Positions 34,596 through 45,572 of a stretch of 64,000 nt of DNA are shown here, piece after piece. The notes beneath the pieces are model-generated. The model saw nothing but the letters and a program-made list of their open reading frames with translations, was not told the DNA's origin and ran no database searches. Made by a program: the position numbers and the translations under genes. This stretch comes from Caenorhabditis elegans (taxonomy: Eukaryota > Nematoda > Chromadorea > Rhabditida > Rhabditidae): contig NC_003279.8 in the NCBI RefSeq assembly GCF_000002985.6, forward strand, positions 3,224,001 through 3,288,000, given 5' to 3'. Positions within the stretch are counted from its first letter, which is position 1; the number at the start of each line of letters is the position of its first letter.

Positions 34596-35390
34596 AGTCT
34601 AAGTCTAAGCCTAAGTCTAAGCCTAAGTCTAAGCCTAAGTCTAAGCCTAAGCCTAAGTCTAAGCCTAAGTCTAAGCCTAAGTCTAAGCCTAAGTCTAAGC
34701 CTAAGTCTAAGCCTAAGCCTAAGTCTAAGCCTAAGTCTAAGCCTAAGCCTAAGTCTAAGTCTAAGTCTAAGTCTAAGTCTAAGCCTAAGTCTAAGCCTAA
34801 GTCTAAGTCTAAGCCTAAGTCTAAGCCTAAGTCTAAGCCTAAGTCTAAGCCTAAGTCTAAACCGAAGTCTAAGCCTAAGCCTAAGTCTAAGCCTAAGCCT
34901 AAGTCTAAGCCTAAGCCTAAGTCTAAGCCTAAGTCTAAGCCTAAGTCTAAGCCTAAGCCTAAGTCTAAGCCTAAGTCTAAGCCTAAGTCTAAGCCTAAGT
35001 CTAAGCCTAAGCCTAAGCCTAAGCCTAAGTCTAAGCCTAAGTCTAAGCCTAAGTCTAAGTCTAAGTCTAAGTCTAAGTCTAAGTCTAAGTCTAAGTCTAA
35101 GTCTAAGTCTAAGTCTAAGTCTAAGTCTAAGTCTAAGTCTAAGTCTAAGTCTAAGTCTAAGTCTAAGTCTAAGTCTAAGCCTAAGTCTAAGTCTAAGTCT
35201 AAGTCTAAGTCTAAGTCTAAGTCTAAGTCTAAGTCTAAGTCTAAGTCTAAGTCTAAGTCTAAGTCTAAGTCTAAGTCTAAGTCTAAGTCTAAGTCTAATT
35301 CTAAGTCTAAGCCTAAACCTAGGCCAAAACCAAAGCCTAAGCCTAAGCCTAAGCCTAAGCCTAAGCCTAAGCCTAAGCCTAAGCCTTAAC
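34596..35390. repeat. Interstitial telomere-like array (TTAGGC/TTAGAC)
   Basis: About 795 bp, roughly 130 hexamers. The plus strand reads (CTAAGC/CTAAGT)n, the complement of TTAGGC and the variant TTAGAC. The 5' half alternates the two types in mixed patterns, the region 35045-35300 is almost pure CTAAGT, and the last 55 bp returns to pure GCCTAA. Hexamer phase is kept almost throughout. TTAGGC is the C. elegans telomere repeat. Confidence 0.95.
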
Positions 35391-35847
35391 CATTGACTAC
35401 ACTTGGTTGTTTAACCCAGACTAATTTCAGAAATTTGTTGAACACGCTGAACTTTGCTGGGAGGAGTAGAAAGATTGATAAAAACTCGTTCCAACTATTT
35501 CCCCCTACTCCCGATAGACCCCCATTTGCCGAATCTCCTTCGAATTACTCCTTAAAGATTTCGACCTCCTCTTATTGTTAGAATTGCGCAATAGCTACTT
35601 AGTCAATCATTCATTTTCATTCAATCCGTATTTATTTTTTTGTTGTTGTACTGGTATTCTGAACGATGCTGTAAACTCGTTTTCCCCTTCTTCTTCGTTT
35701 TTCTCTGGATGAGACGTTCGTTTTCTCTTCCGGACGGAAAGAAATGCCAAATTATTGGCCTGATGAATGAATGTACACATGTCTTTTTTTGATTGCAGAG
35801 AAGCAGGAGACTCCGCCCTTTTCCTGGTTTCTTGGAGAATTTGAATT

Positions 35848-35850
35848 CAG
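35848..35850 (+). promoter_or_regulatory. Probable trans-splice acceptor of the tyrosinase gene
   Basis: An acceptor ttgaattcag ends 20 bp before the ATG at 35871. The ATG was preferred over one 26 codons upstream because it starts directly at the signal peptide and lies after this acceptor. Confidence 0.5.
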
Positions 35851-35870
35851 TTGGAAAATATACACAAACG

Positions 35871-38800
35871 ATGGTACTGATTCTACTACTACTACTACTA
35901 CTCAACGGTTTTTTATTGGAACCTGTGAATTCTTATGTGACAGTTACTAAATATACAATTGGCAACAAGACTTATTATGAAAAGTTTGAACAGCCTTGGT
36001 TTAGGCATATGCATTATGATCATGATCCGGTGGGTTTTTGAACAAGAAAATGCGCGTCAAATATGGCGATTTCATAGTTTGTATTTTTTTTTCACCTAAT
36101 ACAACACTATATTTGACGCGCGAAAATTGGAGAACAATTAAGTTTGGAGCGTCAACACGTAGTGCCAGGCTGCCCATTACGGTTTGATCTACAAAAAAAG
36201 CGGGAATTTTCTGCCCAAAAAAAATGTGACGTCAGCACGTTCGTAACCATGTGAAATCAGTTGAGAACTCTGCGTCTCTTCTCCCGCATTTTTTGTAGAT
36301 CTACGTAGATCAAGCCGAAATGAGACACATTGACATGTCGACACCACGTGCAACATGCGATTTTTTTTCTGAACTTGCGCGTCAAATATGGTGCATTTTG
36401 TTTGGTGGTAGCACAGTTTTTTCCCACCTATAGCACCAGTATAATGCATCACAGTTGACGATCAAAAAATTCAGTTTGAAGAACTACATGAAAATTTGGA
36501 AAACCATTAAATGCGCACTAAATACACCATATTTGACGCGCAATTTTTAGGATGGCAATGGACTTTTTTTTTTTGAAAAATGTGAAACTGGATATTTCAC
36601 TACTACCATTTGCTTTTTCTACCACAAAATTATACCCCTCTTCGCCCCCCCCCCCCCCCCTCCCAATTCAAACACCCGAAAAACCAATAACCCATTAATT
36701 TCCTGTCATAATTTTCAGGTAGAGGCATCTGAAAAGGACGAATCAGCATTCGGAAAACATTTTGTACCGGAGGATGATGTGTTTATAGCTCCTGATTGGA
36801 CAGCACATGAAGCGAAATATATGAGTTGTTTGAATAGAACATGTGTTTGTGGATATTTTAAAGGTAAAAGGAGGGTCTTGCCACGGAGAAAAAATTGCGC
36901 GTAAAACGTGGTGCTTTGAATTTGGTAACCGGAAAATTTGCAGATAAGAGGTCATGTGGGGTTTCTAGGCTAAAATGTGGATTTTAGGACATCATCAAGT
37001 GTCCCATATTGGCTGCCTAGGCCACCAGTAGAATTCTCCTTACAGTGTCTAGGCTATCATTGATTGACCAATCCAACGTTAGGATATCATCAGACAGAAA
37101 GATTATAATTGGTTGCCTAGGCCAACATTAGGCCATCACCCGAATTCTAGGCCTTGAACTGTATTTAGGTCATATTGAGTTAAATAGGCCATTATCACGT
37201 AACTAAGCTAAACTATATTCGACTAGGGTAAAATCAGTTTAGGGCCGTCATCAGGCCTCTTATGGTTAACTAGGCTAATGCTAGGCTAGGGGATTATCCG
37301 GAATATATATAGGCCGTCATCAAATTTCTAAGCCACAATCAGGCTCCTAAACCATCATGGTACCTAGGCCATTATTAGTTTGGTAGGTCAAAATGGATGA
37401 ACTGATGCACCATGTTTTTTTACACACAACTTTCAATTCAGGAAGCGTGAAAAACGGAGAATGCTACCTTCCAAGCGGGAAATTGCTGAAAAGAGCTGTA
37501 CGCAGAGAGCTGAGATCTCTAAGACCTGACGATCGGATAATGATCGAGAACGCGTGGAATGCGATGAAGAAAAGCGGTCTGTACAACAAAATCGGAAGAG
37601 TTCACAAGTACTCCGGTGTACACTCGGGACCTGCATTCACCCTGTGGCACAGGGAGTTCTTGAAGAGGTGAGCCATCTACTCTCGGAAGCTCCTAAACTT
37701 AATCATTTTCAGACTCGAACTAGCGCTTCGTGATCACATGAAAAACCCGGACTTCGGGCTCCCATTCTGGGACTCCACCCTCGACTCGTTGCTCCCTGAG
37801 CCCAAGGATTCTATTATTTTCTCGGAGCTCTTTCTCGGCGAGGTGGATGATAAGGGGTTCGTGAAAAATGGTCCATATCACAATTGGGAGACTATGGAGG
37901 TGGGGGAATTTCAAAATTCAAAAGTTAAATTTTAAATTGTATTTTGTACAGGGTCGGGCGCAAATATTCCGCAACTTTGGAGAGGATGATTCTGGGGAAA
38001 TGCTGAACGACGCAAGAGTTGATTGGCTTATTAATAATCCCGATATTAACATGATTTTGGGGGCTACCATGCCATTATCGGTGGGTTATCTATGGAGCGC
38101 GGTTGTTACACGACTTTTTTCAGACGTGCCCCATGAACCATACTCTTGACGCTCGAATGCTTGAATTCTCCCATGATTATGTGCACTTTTTCGTCAGTGA
38201 GTTACGCTGCACCATATCTTACGCGCAAATTTAAAATCACAACTTTCAGACGGTGACATGAGCAAATCGTACTCGTCATCGAATGATGTATGTTTCGTGT
38301 ATCATCACGGAATGATCGATTGGATTTTTGAGCACTGGCGCCAGAATATGCAGAGCCGAGAGGAACGGAAAACTGAGTACCCAAAGAGTGATGAAAGATG
38401 CTTCCCGTTCTGGCATAATGGCGATAATTCGATGCCTTTGTTGCAGGTATGATAGTTGTGTAGGCATAAAATGCCTGCCTACGCCAAAATGAAAAAACTA
38501 GGCGGTTGGCAGGCAAGCATCCTTGAACGGTTTTCAAAAAAAGTAATAAATTCAGCCTCTGAAAAACAAGGACGCGTTATCAAATGGGTACACAGATAAC
38601 ATGTATGAATACTATCCGAGGCCAACTTGCACCAGAGAAAACCCCGATTGTGATTCTCCGTAAGTTTATACTGTCAGGAAGGTCTCGCAGCGACTTATTT
38701 AGGAAGAGGGCAAAAAGAATGCGCGCCTTTAAGGAGTACAGTAACCCATCCCACGTGATGCCAGAGTGTCTCATTTCAGCTTGATCTACCTCGATCTACA

Positions 38801-40110
38801 AAAAATGCGGGAGAAGAGACGCAGAGTTTTCAACTGATTTTGCATGGTTAAGAACGTGCTGACGTCACATTTTTTCGGGCAAAAATTTCCCGCATTTTTT
38901 GTAGATCAAACCGTAATGGGACAGCCTGGTACCACGTGTCATCCCCAATTTGTTCATAATGTTGTTCGCGTTTTTTTTTTGTTGACAAGCTTTGAAAAGG
39001 CCGAGTAAGCGAATGAAATCGCTCGAAAAATATTGCGAAGTACCGGGGAGTGGGTTGCTGTACTACTTAAAGGCGCATGTCCTTTTTGCGTCAGCTTTCT
39101 TCAAGTCCAAGTTCAAGTTACCACGTGGTGTCAGGCTGTCACATTACGGTTTGATCTACAAAAAATGCGGGAATTTTTTGCCCAAAAAGTGAAGTGAGCA
39201 CGTTCTTAACCATGCAAAAAAAGTTGAGAACTCTGCGTCTCTTCTCCCGCATTTTTGTAGATCAACGTAGATCAATCCAAAATGAGTTACGCTTTACATC
39301 ACATTAGACGCACAAATTTATCCGGGGAGCCAATTTCAAGCTGTATTTTATTGAAAATCGAACAATTTCACAATTCCAACCAGTAGTGTTCCTTTCCTTT
39401 TCCGGATAAGTTTGAAATTGTAAATTTTTTTCGAGAAAAACTTTCCTTTTTGCGCGTATAATATTACGGAAGCACAAAATTCTGAGAATGCGTATTGCAC
39501 AACATATTTGACGCGCAAAATATCTCGTAGTGAAAACTACGGTAATTCTTTAAAGGACTACTGTACCGGTTGTGTCGATTTAAGGGCTTACCTTTTGAAA
39601 CGAATTTCCGTTCAAAATGTGGAAGATGTTTTCTACAGTTTTTCTATTAATATTTCATCGATTAAAATATGATTTCCGTAAATCGACACAAGCGCTACAG
39701 TAGTCATTTAAAGAATTACTGTAGTTTTCGCTACGAGATATTTTGCGCGTCAAATATGTTGTGCAATACCCATTCTCAGAACTTAGTGTTCCCGTAATAT
39801 TTGCAGATTGACGCCCAAATTTATCCTAGGAACAGCTCCCAGCCGATTTAAAACTAAATGTTTGCTTTAAAAATCCAATTTTCATCTTTTTTCCAGTTAT
39901 CTATTCTGCTACATTCCTCCAAATAACGAGCATCCGCCGAGCTGTGTGAGCAAAGTTCGTCGAAACGGAGTTTGCAGAGGATTCGAGGATTATCCTATTT
40001 GTTACTGGGGTCAATGTGTTGATGGGCGGTGTGATGAGACGGTGAAGGCGCCGAAAAGGCTGGAGAAATTCAAGAAGTTTGAGAAGAAAATTGTTCCTTT
40101 CATTATGTAA
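35871..40110 (+). CDS. Secreted tyrosinase (type-3 copper oxidase)
   Basis: Nine exons join in frame to 477 residues: 35871-36029, 36719-36863, 37442-37667, 37713-37899, 37952-38080, 38124-38196, 38250-38446, 38556-38659, 39897-40110. Tyrosinases oxidise phenols to quinones with a dinuclear copper centre; in nematodes the family is usually linked to cuticle or eggshell cross-linking. The first 22 residues ([16 protein letters not shown], cleavage after VNS) are a signal peptide. The CuA site is H156, H162-SGPAF and W-H171-R-E-F. The CuB site is H299-x3-H303 and YH325-H326-x3-D330. The usual D-P-x-F before the last pair is D-V-C-F here. The C-terminal 80 residues are Cys-rich (about ten Cys) and end in a basic Lys-rich tail. 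It is one of the C. elegans tyr genes (from memory of the locus possibly tyr-5, not certain). Introns carry inverted-repeat elements and a C16 run. Confidence 0.9.
36155..36345. repeat. Inverted-repeat element in tyrosinase intron 1
   Basis: Ends gtgccaggctgcccattacg and gccgaaatgagacacattga, with inner inverted segments gatctacaaaaaaagcggga and cccgcattttttgtagatct around gtgacgtcagcacgttcgta. Two more copies lie at 38755-38945 and 39120-39290 in intron 8; the first of these is in opposite orientation. Confidence 0.75.
36645..36660. repeat. Homopolymer run of 16 C
   Basis: Sixteen uninterrupted C in tyrosinase intron 1, followed by tccc. On the other strand this is a G16 tract able to form G-quadruplex. 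Confidence 0.95.
36960..37395. repeat. Degenerate array of TAGGCCATCAT-like units in tyrosinase intron 2
   Basis: About ten to twelve imperfect units of 35-45 bp sharing ctaggctaaa, taggccaccag, aggccatcacc and aggccgtcatca. It fills most of the intron up to the exon 3 acceptor. Confidence 0.6.
38755..39290. repeat. Two inverted-repeat elements in tyrosinase intron 8
   Basis: Copies of the element seen at 36155, at 38755-38945 and 39120-39290. They are separated by a GTGTCGAGACC-family-like piece with ctacttaaaggcgcatgtcc near 39060. Confidence 0.7.
39465..39800. repeat. Palindromic element, TTTGACGCGC family, in tyrosinase intron 8
   Basis: Ends attacggaagcacaaaattc and gaacttagtgttcccgtaat. 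Arms carry atatttgacgcgcaaaatat / atattttgcgcgtcaaatat and gaaaactacggtaattcttt / aaagaattactgtagttttc. The centre of about 90 bp is unique to this copy. Confidence 0.88.
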
Positions 40111-40236
40111 AGTATAATTTTCATTTCTCATATATAATTTTGGGTATAGCTTTCAAAGTTCAGGTTTTCTTTTTCTTTTTCGAAATCCATGTTTTGTCCC
40201 CATGTCCCAGTATTCTAGTCAATTCTTTTTTCCTAA

Positions 40237-40242
40237 AATAAA
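40237..40242 (+). terminator. Polyadenylation signal of the tyrosinase gene
   Basis: AATAAA lies 127 bp after the stop codon, in an AT-rich 3' UTR, and faces the 3' end of the convergent bZIP gene. Confidence 0.6.
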
Positions 40243-40525
40243 TATACAATTTTTCGCAATATATAAACATGTTATTACACAAACATAGACTGGGTTAAGA
40301 ATGGAATGAGTAATTTCAAAATTATTTTCCAACCGGGGAAGGGGTGCGATTACATTGATACATAAGAAATGGAATCTAAAACGAAGCAATCAAGAAAAAA
40401 AGAATCAATAATTTGATTTATTAAAGCTTTCCAGTGCATTTCGAGAGCTTTTCCTTGGTCCTTTCGATGTCGATTCCCTGAAAATTTCCAAATTAAAAAA
40501 TATAGAAATATTCGCTACTGGCACC

Positions 40526-41854
40526 TCACTTTTCGCGAATTAGTTGCTTGATAAGTTGTTGGTCACGTTCCCGGCCTTCCCGCTCGGATTGTAGTTCTGC
40601 TTCAAGTTGTGTAATCCTTTTCTTCATCTCATCATACTCCTCGTCCTTCTGCAGTTGCAGCTCTTTCGCTTTATTTCGACTTTTCCGGACGGCATCATTG
40701 TTTCGAGCCCGTTTCAATTTATAGATGGGCTCCACTTTCTCCTTATCCGGCTTTAGATTGTATTTTCGAGCCTTGGTTTTTGGCACGAAATTTGGTACCG
40801 CTGCAGCAGTCTTTTTGGAACTTTTTGGTTTGTAATAAGAATCATCGACACTTTCATCGTTATCCGAAAGCGATGTTTCTCCTTCTTCCTGATAATCGTC
40901 GTAACACGAAGGTCGTTTAATAGCTCGGCGAGTTGTCATAGTTTTCGAAGTTTTCATCGTTTCCGGCTTCTTCTCCTCCTCGGTCTTCACCTCGAAATTC
41001 ATTTTATATCCGTCTTGTTCCTCGTATTCACCGGGATTTCGAAAACCGGGGCCATAAGCCACGTGCCGTTCGTATGGATTTAGTTGCGGCTGCTCGTAAG
41101 AGTCATCATCGTAGAGAATATTTGCTTTTTGAAGTTCAGCATCATTTAAGTCGACATTATCCGCAGGAACATCCAAATCGGTAAAGCATTGTAGATAATT
41201 ATCCAGATCCAGCTGGGTTTCCATAAAATCCACAGGATTTCGTTCCCGATCACGTTGTTGGAGGGATGCGGCGAGAGCAAGTGAGTCCTGAAATTTTTCG
41301 TTTTAAAATTTTTTTGAAGAAAATTTGGCACGGTGCAATTTTCTTCAAAGAAAAATATTTTTTAATTTAAAATTTTTTAATTTCTTGAGATGGCAGAATT
41401 TCAAATTTGTGAACCTAGTCCGCGGCCATGACCGCGACGCAACTGCACAGCGGAGCGGCTCGAATAAAATATTTATTTTATTCCGTTTTTTCGCCCAGTG
41501 ATTTTTCAACGTTTTAGCTGATTCTTTTTGCTTAAAATGAGCGAAAAATTAAAAATAACTTTTTTAATTGAGCTGAGTCGCAGCCTCAACTTTTTCAGTA
41601 AATTCTGTCATCATAATGTTTTGTTTAGCATTTTTTTCAGGGGATGATTTCGGAGCATTGTTATAATATTTTCTTCGAGAAAAATGTTTCGCAGATCTCC
41701 ATTTCCGTGAAACTTCCAAAAATCTCACTTGTCTTGTGAACATTCCAGCGGCCGCCGACGTCGACGCTCCATTATCCGGCATATCCGTTAACTCGTGAAA
41801 TCGAGGCGGATTTCCCATCGATTTATTTCCTCGGGAGTAGTTGTAGTTGTACAT
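40526..41854 (-). CDS. zip-4: C/EBP-type bZIP transcription factor
   Basis: Two clear exons, 41854-41729 and 41287-40526, join in phase to 295 residues with a TGA at 40528-40526. The N-terminal two thirds are acidic and Pro/Tyr-rich, a likely activation region. The basic region KLKRARNNDAVRKSRNKAK is the C/EBP type (compare RERNNIAVRKSRDKAK), followed by a zipper helix (residues about 258-295) with an irregular heptad pattern and few Leu. Start: the ATG follows TTTTCCAG by one base, a typical SL1 trans-splice position. The symbol is from memory of the locus. The 3' end is uncertain: a donor AAAA|GTGAGG overlaps the stop, and a strong acceptor TTTTCAG lies at 40485-40479 before a short open stretch, so a longer spliced C-terminus is possible. 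It converges with the tyrosinase gene and diverges from nol-58. Confidence 0.85.
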
Positions 41855-43101
41855 TCTGGAAAAAAATCAATTTAATTGGTTTTCTTCGAAATCTTCAAAA
41901 AATCGATATTTACACTGACTATTTAAATTTTGAATCTTCGTTGCGAATTTATACTTTTAACTAAAAATCTATGGAAATACGTTCCAGAAAATCAAAAATG
42001 CGGGTAAAAGCGGGTCAAAAGTGAGTGGCATGACCTTATGAATCACTCGGCTTTGCGAAAATGTTCGAGAAAACCGATTTGCGTCAACATGGGCAGTGCT
42101 GACGCGTTTCGCACCGAATTTTCGGGTTTTCGCAATACTTTCTTCTAAATGGGGATTTTCCGGTTGGAAATTCTGAATTTTTGAGGAGAAAATCGAGAAA
42201 ATAATTGCAGAAAAGTTATGGGAACTGATTTTCTGATAAAATGAGCAAAATCGACCGGTGAACTGGCAAAAAAGAGCAATTAACGAAGAGATTTATTTTT
42301 AAAGATAAAAAAAAGCTTTTAACAAGCAAAAATTCTAGAATTATATGAAAAAAGTTGAATTTTTAATAAGTTAAAATCGAAATGTCACGTGAAATATATT
42401 AATTATCGATTTTTTAAATTGTAAGGTTTTCGCTTCGAAGAAAAATCAATTCTAGCTATGTTAAAGCATAATTCAACGAGAAGAATGTGCAAAATACAGA
42501 AATATATGGCGAAAATTCTCTTTTCGCCATAAAAAAGTTTGCAAGCAAGGAAATTGCCGGTATTTTTTCATATTTTGAAGGAAAAAATTACATTTTTAAG
42601 ATCCAATTTCGAAGAAGTCAATTGTTCTGCAACATTCCACGAGAAAAACATCCGGTTTCGAAGTTTTTCACAGATTTATCAATTAATCACACGAAAATCT
42701 GCAGATTAATCTGCGAGAATATTTGTGTGGAACGACTTGTCCGAGAGGAGTACACAGGCGTTGATTTCAAACTCCCGCGCGCGGGTCTCGCAACGATTGT
42801 TTTCTTTGGCTGTCTGCCAGCGATATTTTCTCCTCTTTTTTTGGCTAAACTGGTCCTATTTTCGAATAATTTCAGCCAAATTTCCAAGTTTTTATCTAAA
42901 TTTTTGAAGGAAAGTGTATAAAATGATAATTTAAATGTAGTTTTGTCAAAAATATCCCTGAAATGTTGAAAAATCAGTCTAAAAACTTTATTTTCAGAGT
43001 GTAATTTAAAAATATCGATTTTACGTCTTTAATCTTATCTTATGATGTCCTTATTCTCTTAACCGGTTCATTACTTTATTTGCTATTTTACAGGTAAGAA
43101 G
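41855..43101. promoter_or_regulatory. Divergent upstream region of the bZIP gene and nol-58
   Basis: About 1.25 kb. Splice-acceptor-like sites sit directly beside both start codons (TTTTCCAG before 41854 on the minus strand; tattttacag ending at 43093, 8 bp before the nol-58 ATG), so promoters lie between. Low AT runs and CG-containing segments occur near 42010-42130 (ggcatgaccttatgaatcac, gctgacgcgtttcgcaccg). A 144-codon frame at 42487-42921 is not supported as a gene. Confidence 0.5.
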
Positions 43102-44799
43102 ATGCTGGTCCTTTTCGAGGTCGCAGCCGGTTATGCAGTATTCAAGCTCAGCAATGAGAAGAAGCTGAAGAATGTGGATAACATCTGGGAGGAGTTCAGC
43201 ACTGCCGAGAAGGCTCAAGAAAAGTATATATTAGAAATTAAATTCATTTTTTAAAACTGTTTTTCTTACAGCTTGCAACTGGTTTCTTTCAAGAAGTTCA
43301 AGACTACCGCTGGAGCCGTCGAGGCTACTTCCGAGATCACAGAGGGAAAGCTCAGCAAGACGTTAAAGAAGCTTTTGAAGTCGAGCGTCGACGAGACCGA
43401 AAAATTGGCTGTCGGTGATGCCAAGCTCGGAAACTTGATCAAGGAGAAGCTCTCTTTGAATTGCGTCCATGACAGTTCCATCAACGAGCTGATGAGAGGA
43501 GTTCGCGCTCATATCGAAGACTTGCTCGCCGAGCACAAGGAAGAGATGAATGCCATGAATCTCGCCGTGGCTCACTCGCTCGCTCGTTACAAGGTCAAAT
43601 TCAACCCAGAAAAGATCGACACCATGATCGTGCAGGCTGTTTCTTTGCTCGATGATCTTGACAAGGAGTTGAACAACTATGTTATGCGTGTCAGAGAATG
43701 GTACGGATGGCATTTCCCAGAGCTCGGAAAGACTATCCAAGATCATCAAGCTTATGCTAAGGTAGGCTCACAGTGGTGAATTATCCGTATTAAATTATTT
43801 AATTTTCAGATTATCAAGGCCATTGGCATGCGACAGAACTGCATCAACACCGATTTGTCATCGATTCTTCCAGAGGAGTTGGAGGAGAAGGTCAAAGAGG
43901 ATGCTGAGATTTCAATGGGAACTGACATTTCTGATATTGATCTCATTCACATCAAGGGTCTTTGTGACCAGGTCATCGAGCTCTCTGCCTACCGGTTAGT
44001 GAATTTATACAATTTCTTATTCAAAACAAATTATTTTTTAAATTTTTTCAGTGCTCAACTCTTCGACTACCTCAAAAATCGCATGACTGCTCTCGCTCCA
44101 AATCTCACAGTTCTTCTCGGAGAGCTCGTCGGAGCCCGTCTCATTTCTCACGCTGGATCTCTCGTTTCGTTGGCCAAGGCACCAGCCTCGACGATTCAAA
44201 TTCTTGGAGCCGAGAAGGCTCTTTTCCGTGCTCTCAAGACGAAGAAGGATACTCCAAAGTACGGATTGATCTACCACGCTCAACTTATCACACAAGCCCC
44301 ACCAAAGGTCAAGGGAAAGGTTAGTTAAATACTTTATTGATTTTTCTGTTAAACTTAAAAATCGGCAAGGACCTTAAAAATTTTTTTTTTTTAATTCCAG
44401 ATGGCTCGTAAGCTCGCTGCCAAGTGCTCTCTTGCCACTCGTATCGACGCACTTTCCGACGAATCCGCCACCAACGAGATCGGAATCGAATGCCGTGCCG
44501 CCCTTGAGAACGTGCTCAGAACCGAATCAGAACGTGGGCCATCCAAAAATAAGAGCTTTGGATCCCACCGACACGACAAGTACGAGTTCAAGAGTGAAAC
44601 ATACGAATACGACGCGTCTGCTGACACTCCAGCCAGTCGCAAGCACAAGAGATTCGATGATAACGAGGAAAGCACGAACGCAATCAAGAAGATGAAGATC
44701 GAAGAGGTTAAGGAGGAAGATGAAGCAGAGCCAGAGAAGAAAAAGAAGAAGAAGGAAAAGAAAGCAAAGAAGGCCGATACTGATTCTGATGAAGAATAG
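43102..44799 (+). CDS. nol-58: Nucleolar protein NOP58, box C/D snoRNP core
   Basis: Five exons (43102-43223, 43272-43761, 43810-43994, 44052-44319, 44401-44799) join in frame to 487 residues. NOP58 is a core protein of box C/D snoRNPs, which guide rRNA 2'-O-methylation and early rRNA processing in the nucleolus. The N-terminal NOP5NT domain begins [20 protein letters not shown]. The central NOSIC coiled-coil region is around residues 160-215 ([19 protein letters not shown] at its start). The C-terminal Nop domain (about 250-400) has the nearly invariant [13 protein letters not shown] and [13 protein letters not shown]. The tail is the usual Lys/Glu-rich KKKKEKK stretch ending DSDEE. Introns are tiny (48, 48, 57 and 81 bp), so no intronic snoRNA fits. 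Codons are strongly biased to C-ending and GAG/AAG forms, as in highly expressed worm genes. It is also called nol-5 in older naming. Confidence 0.97.
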
Positions 44800-45572
44800 A
44801 TGCAATTGGGGTGCCGACGAGAGTGATAATCCGTTTCTTTTGTTGTAATTCGTGTTTCTGTACCACGAAGACTGTATGTTCTTGTTGATTTGACTCGTTA
44901 TTTCTTGCTAGTATCAGGTTTATCAGATTTTCCCCATTGTTAACACATTCTATCTGAAATCTCTTCAAACACAAAAACTGTCTCCTCCTCAAATTAATTT
45001 TTATCGTAATCACTTGTTTTTTCTTTTTACAATTCTTTGCCCTTGTTGTTTTCCTTATTTGTTATGTTGTCCTTTCCAAAAAAAAATGTTGAGATAAAAA
45101 TTGGTTTCAAAAAGCTTTTATTTTCAGGGATTATCTTATCGAGAAAAGCATGAGAAAATCAAAAATTGAAACTGTTTAATTGCCGTACCCTTTGTTTAAA
45201 GGCGCAGAGGTTAAGCGTGGTAAGACCCATATCATGATATATATATACCCATATCTATGAGGGATGCGCCTTTAAGTGGATACGGTAGTTTTTTTAAAAG
45301 TTGATTTTGTTTGTTTTTTTATTAAATTTAATTACATAACTATAAGTTTTTTCAAACGATTCTGAAACAAAATTTAAGTCAAACAAAAGGAAAAAATAAA
45401 TATTTAATTAAAAAAACCTTTATTCACTGGAATCGACTCATAAACCCGTAACAACAAATGGGTTGAAAATATTAAGAAATCTTCAAAAATCACAAAAAAC
45501 ACTAAACTAAACGACTTTTTGAGTATCTGGAAAGTTATTCTGATGATTATTATGATGCTCATTACACATAAA
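44800..45572. other. Intergenic region between convergent nol-58 and the mucin-like gene
   Basis: Contains the nol-58 3' UTR and, at 45180-45297, a small palindrome of the TTAAAGGCGC family (tgccgtaccctttgtttaaaggcg and cgcctttaagtggatacggtag around catatcatgatatatatata). No gene seen. Confidence 0.6.

Larger units (their letters stand above)
31496..35870. other. Intergenic region between cogc-1 and the tyrosinase gene
   Basis: No gene supported. The first 150 bp is the cogc-1 3' UTR. A GC-containing, CA/GT-rich stretch lies near 32220-32250. Degenerate telomere-like hexamers are at 32610-32960, a long telomere-like array at 34596-35390, a GTGTCGAGACC-family fragment at 33655-33730, and the tyrosinase promoter and 5' UTR after about 35400. 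The 79-residue open frame at 33355-33594 has no recognisable domain and no splice partners. Confidence 0.6.

Noticed and set aside
42487..42921. 144-codon open frame upstream of nol-58
   Set aside because: It is the longest unexplained frame in that region, but its composition is Phe/Lys/Ile-rich like AT-rich noise, it has no domain, and it overlaps the likely nol-58/bZIP promoter region without its own splice or trans-splice structure.
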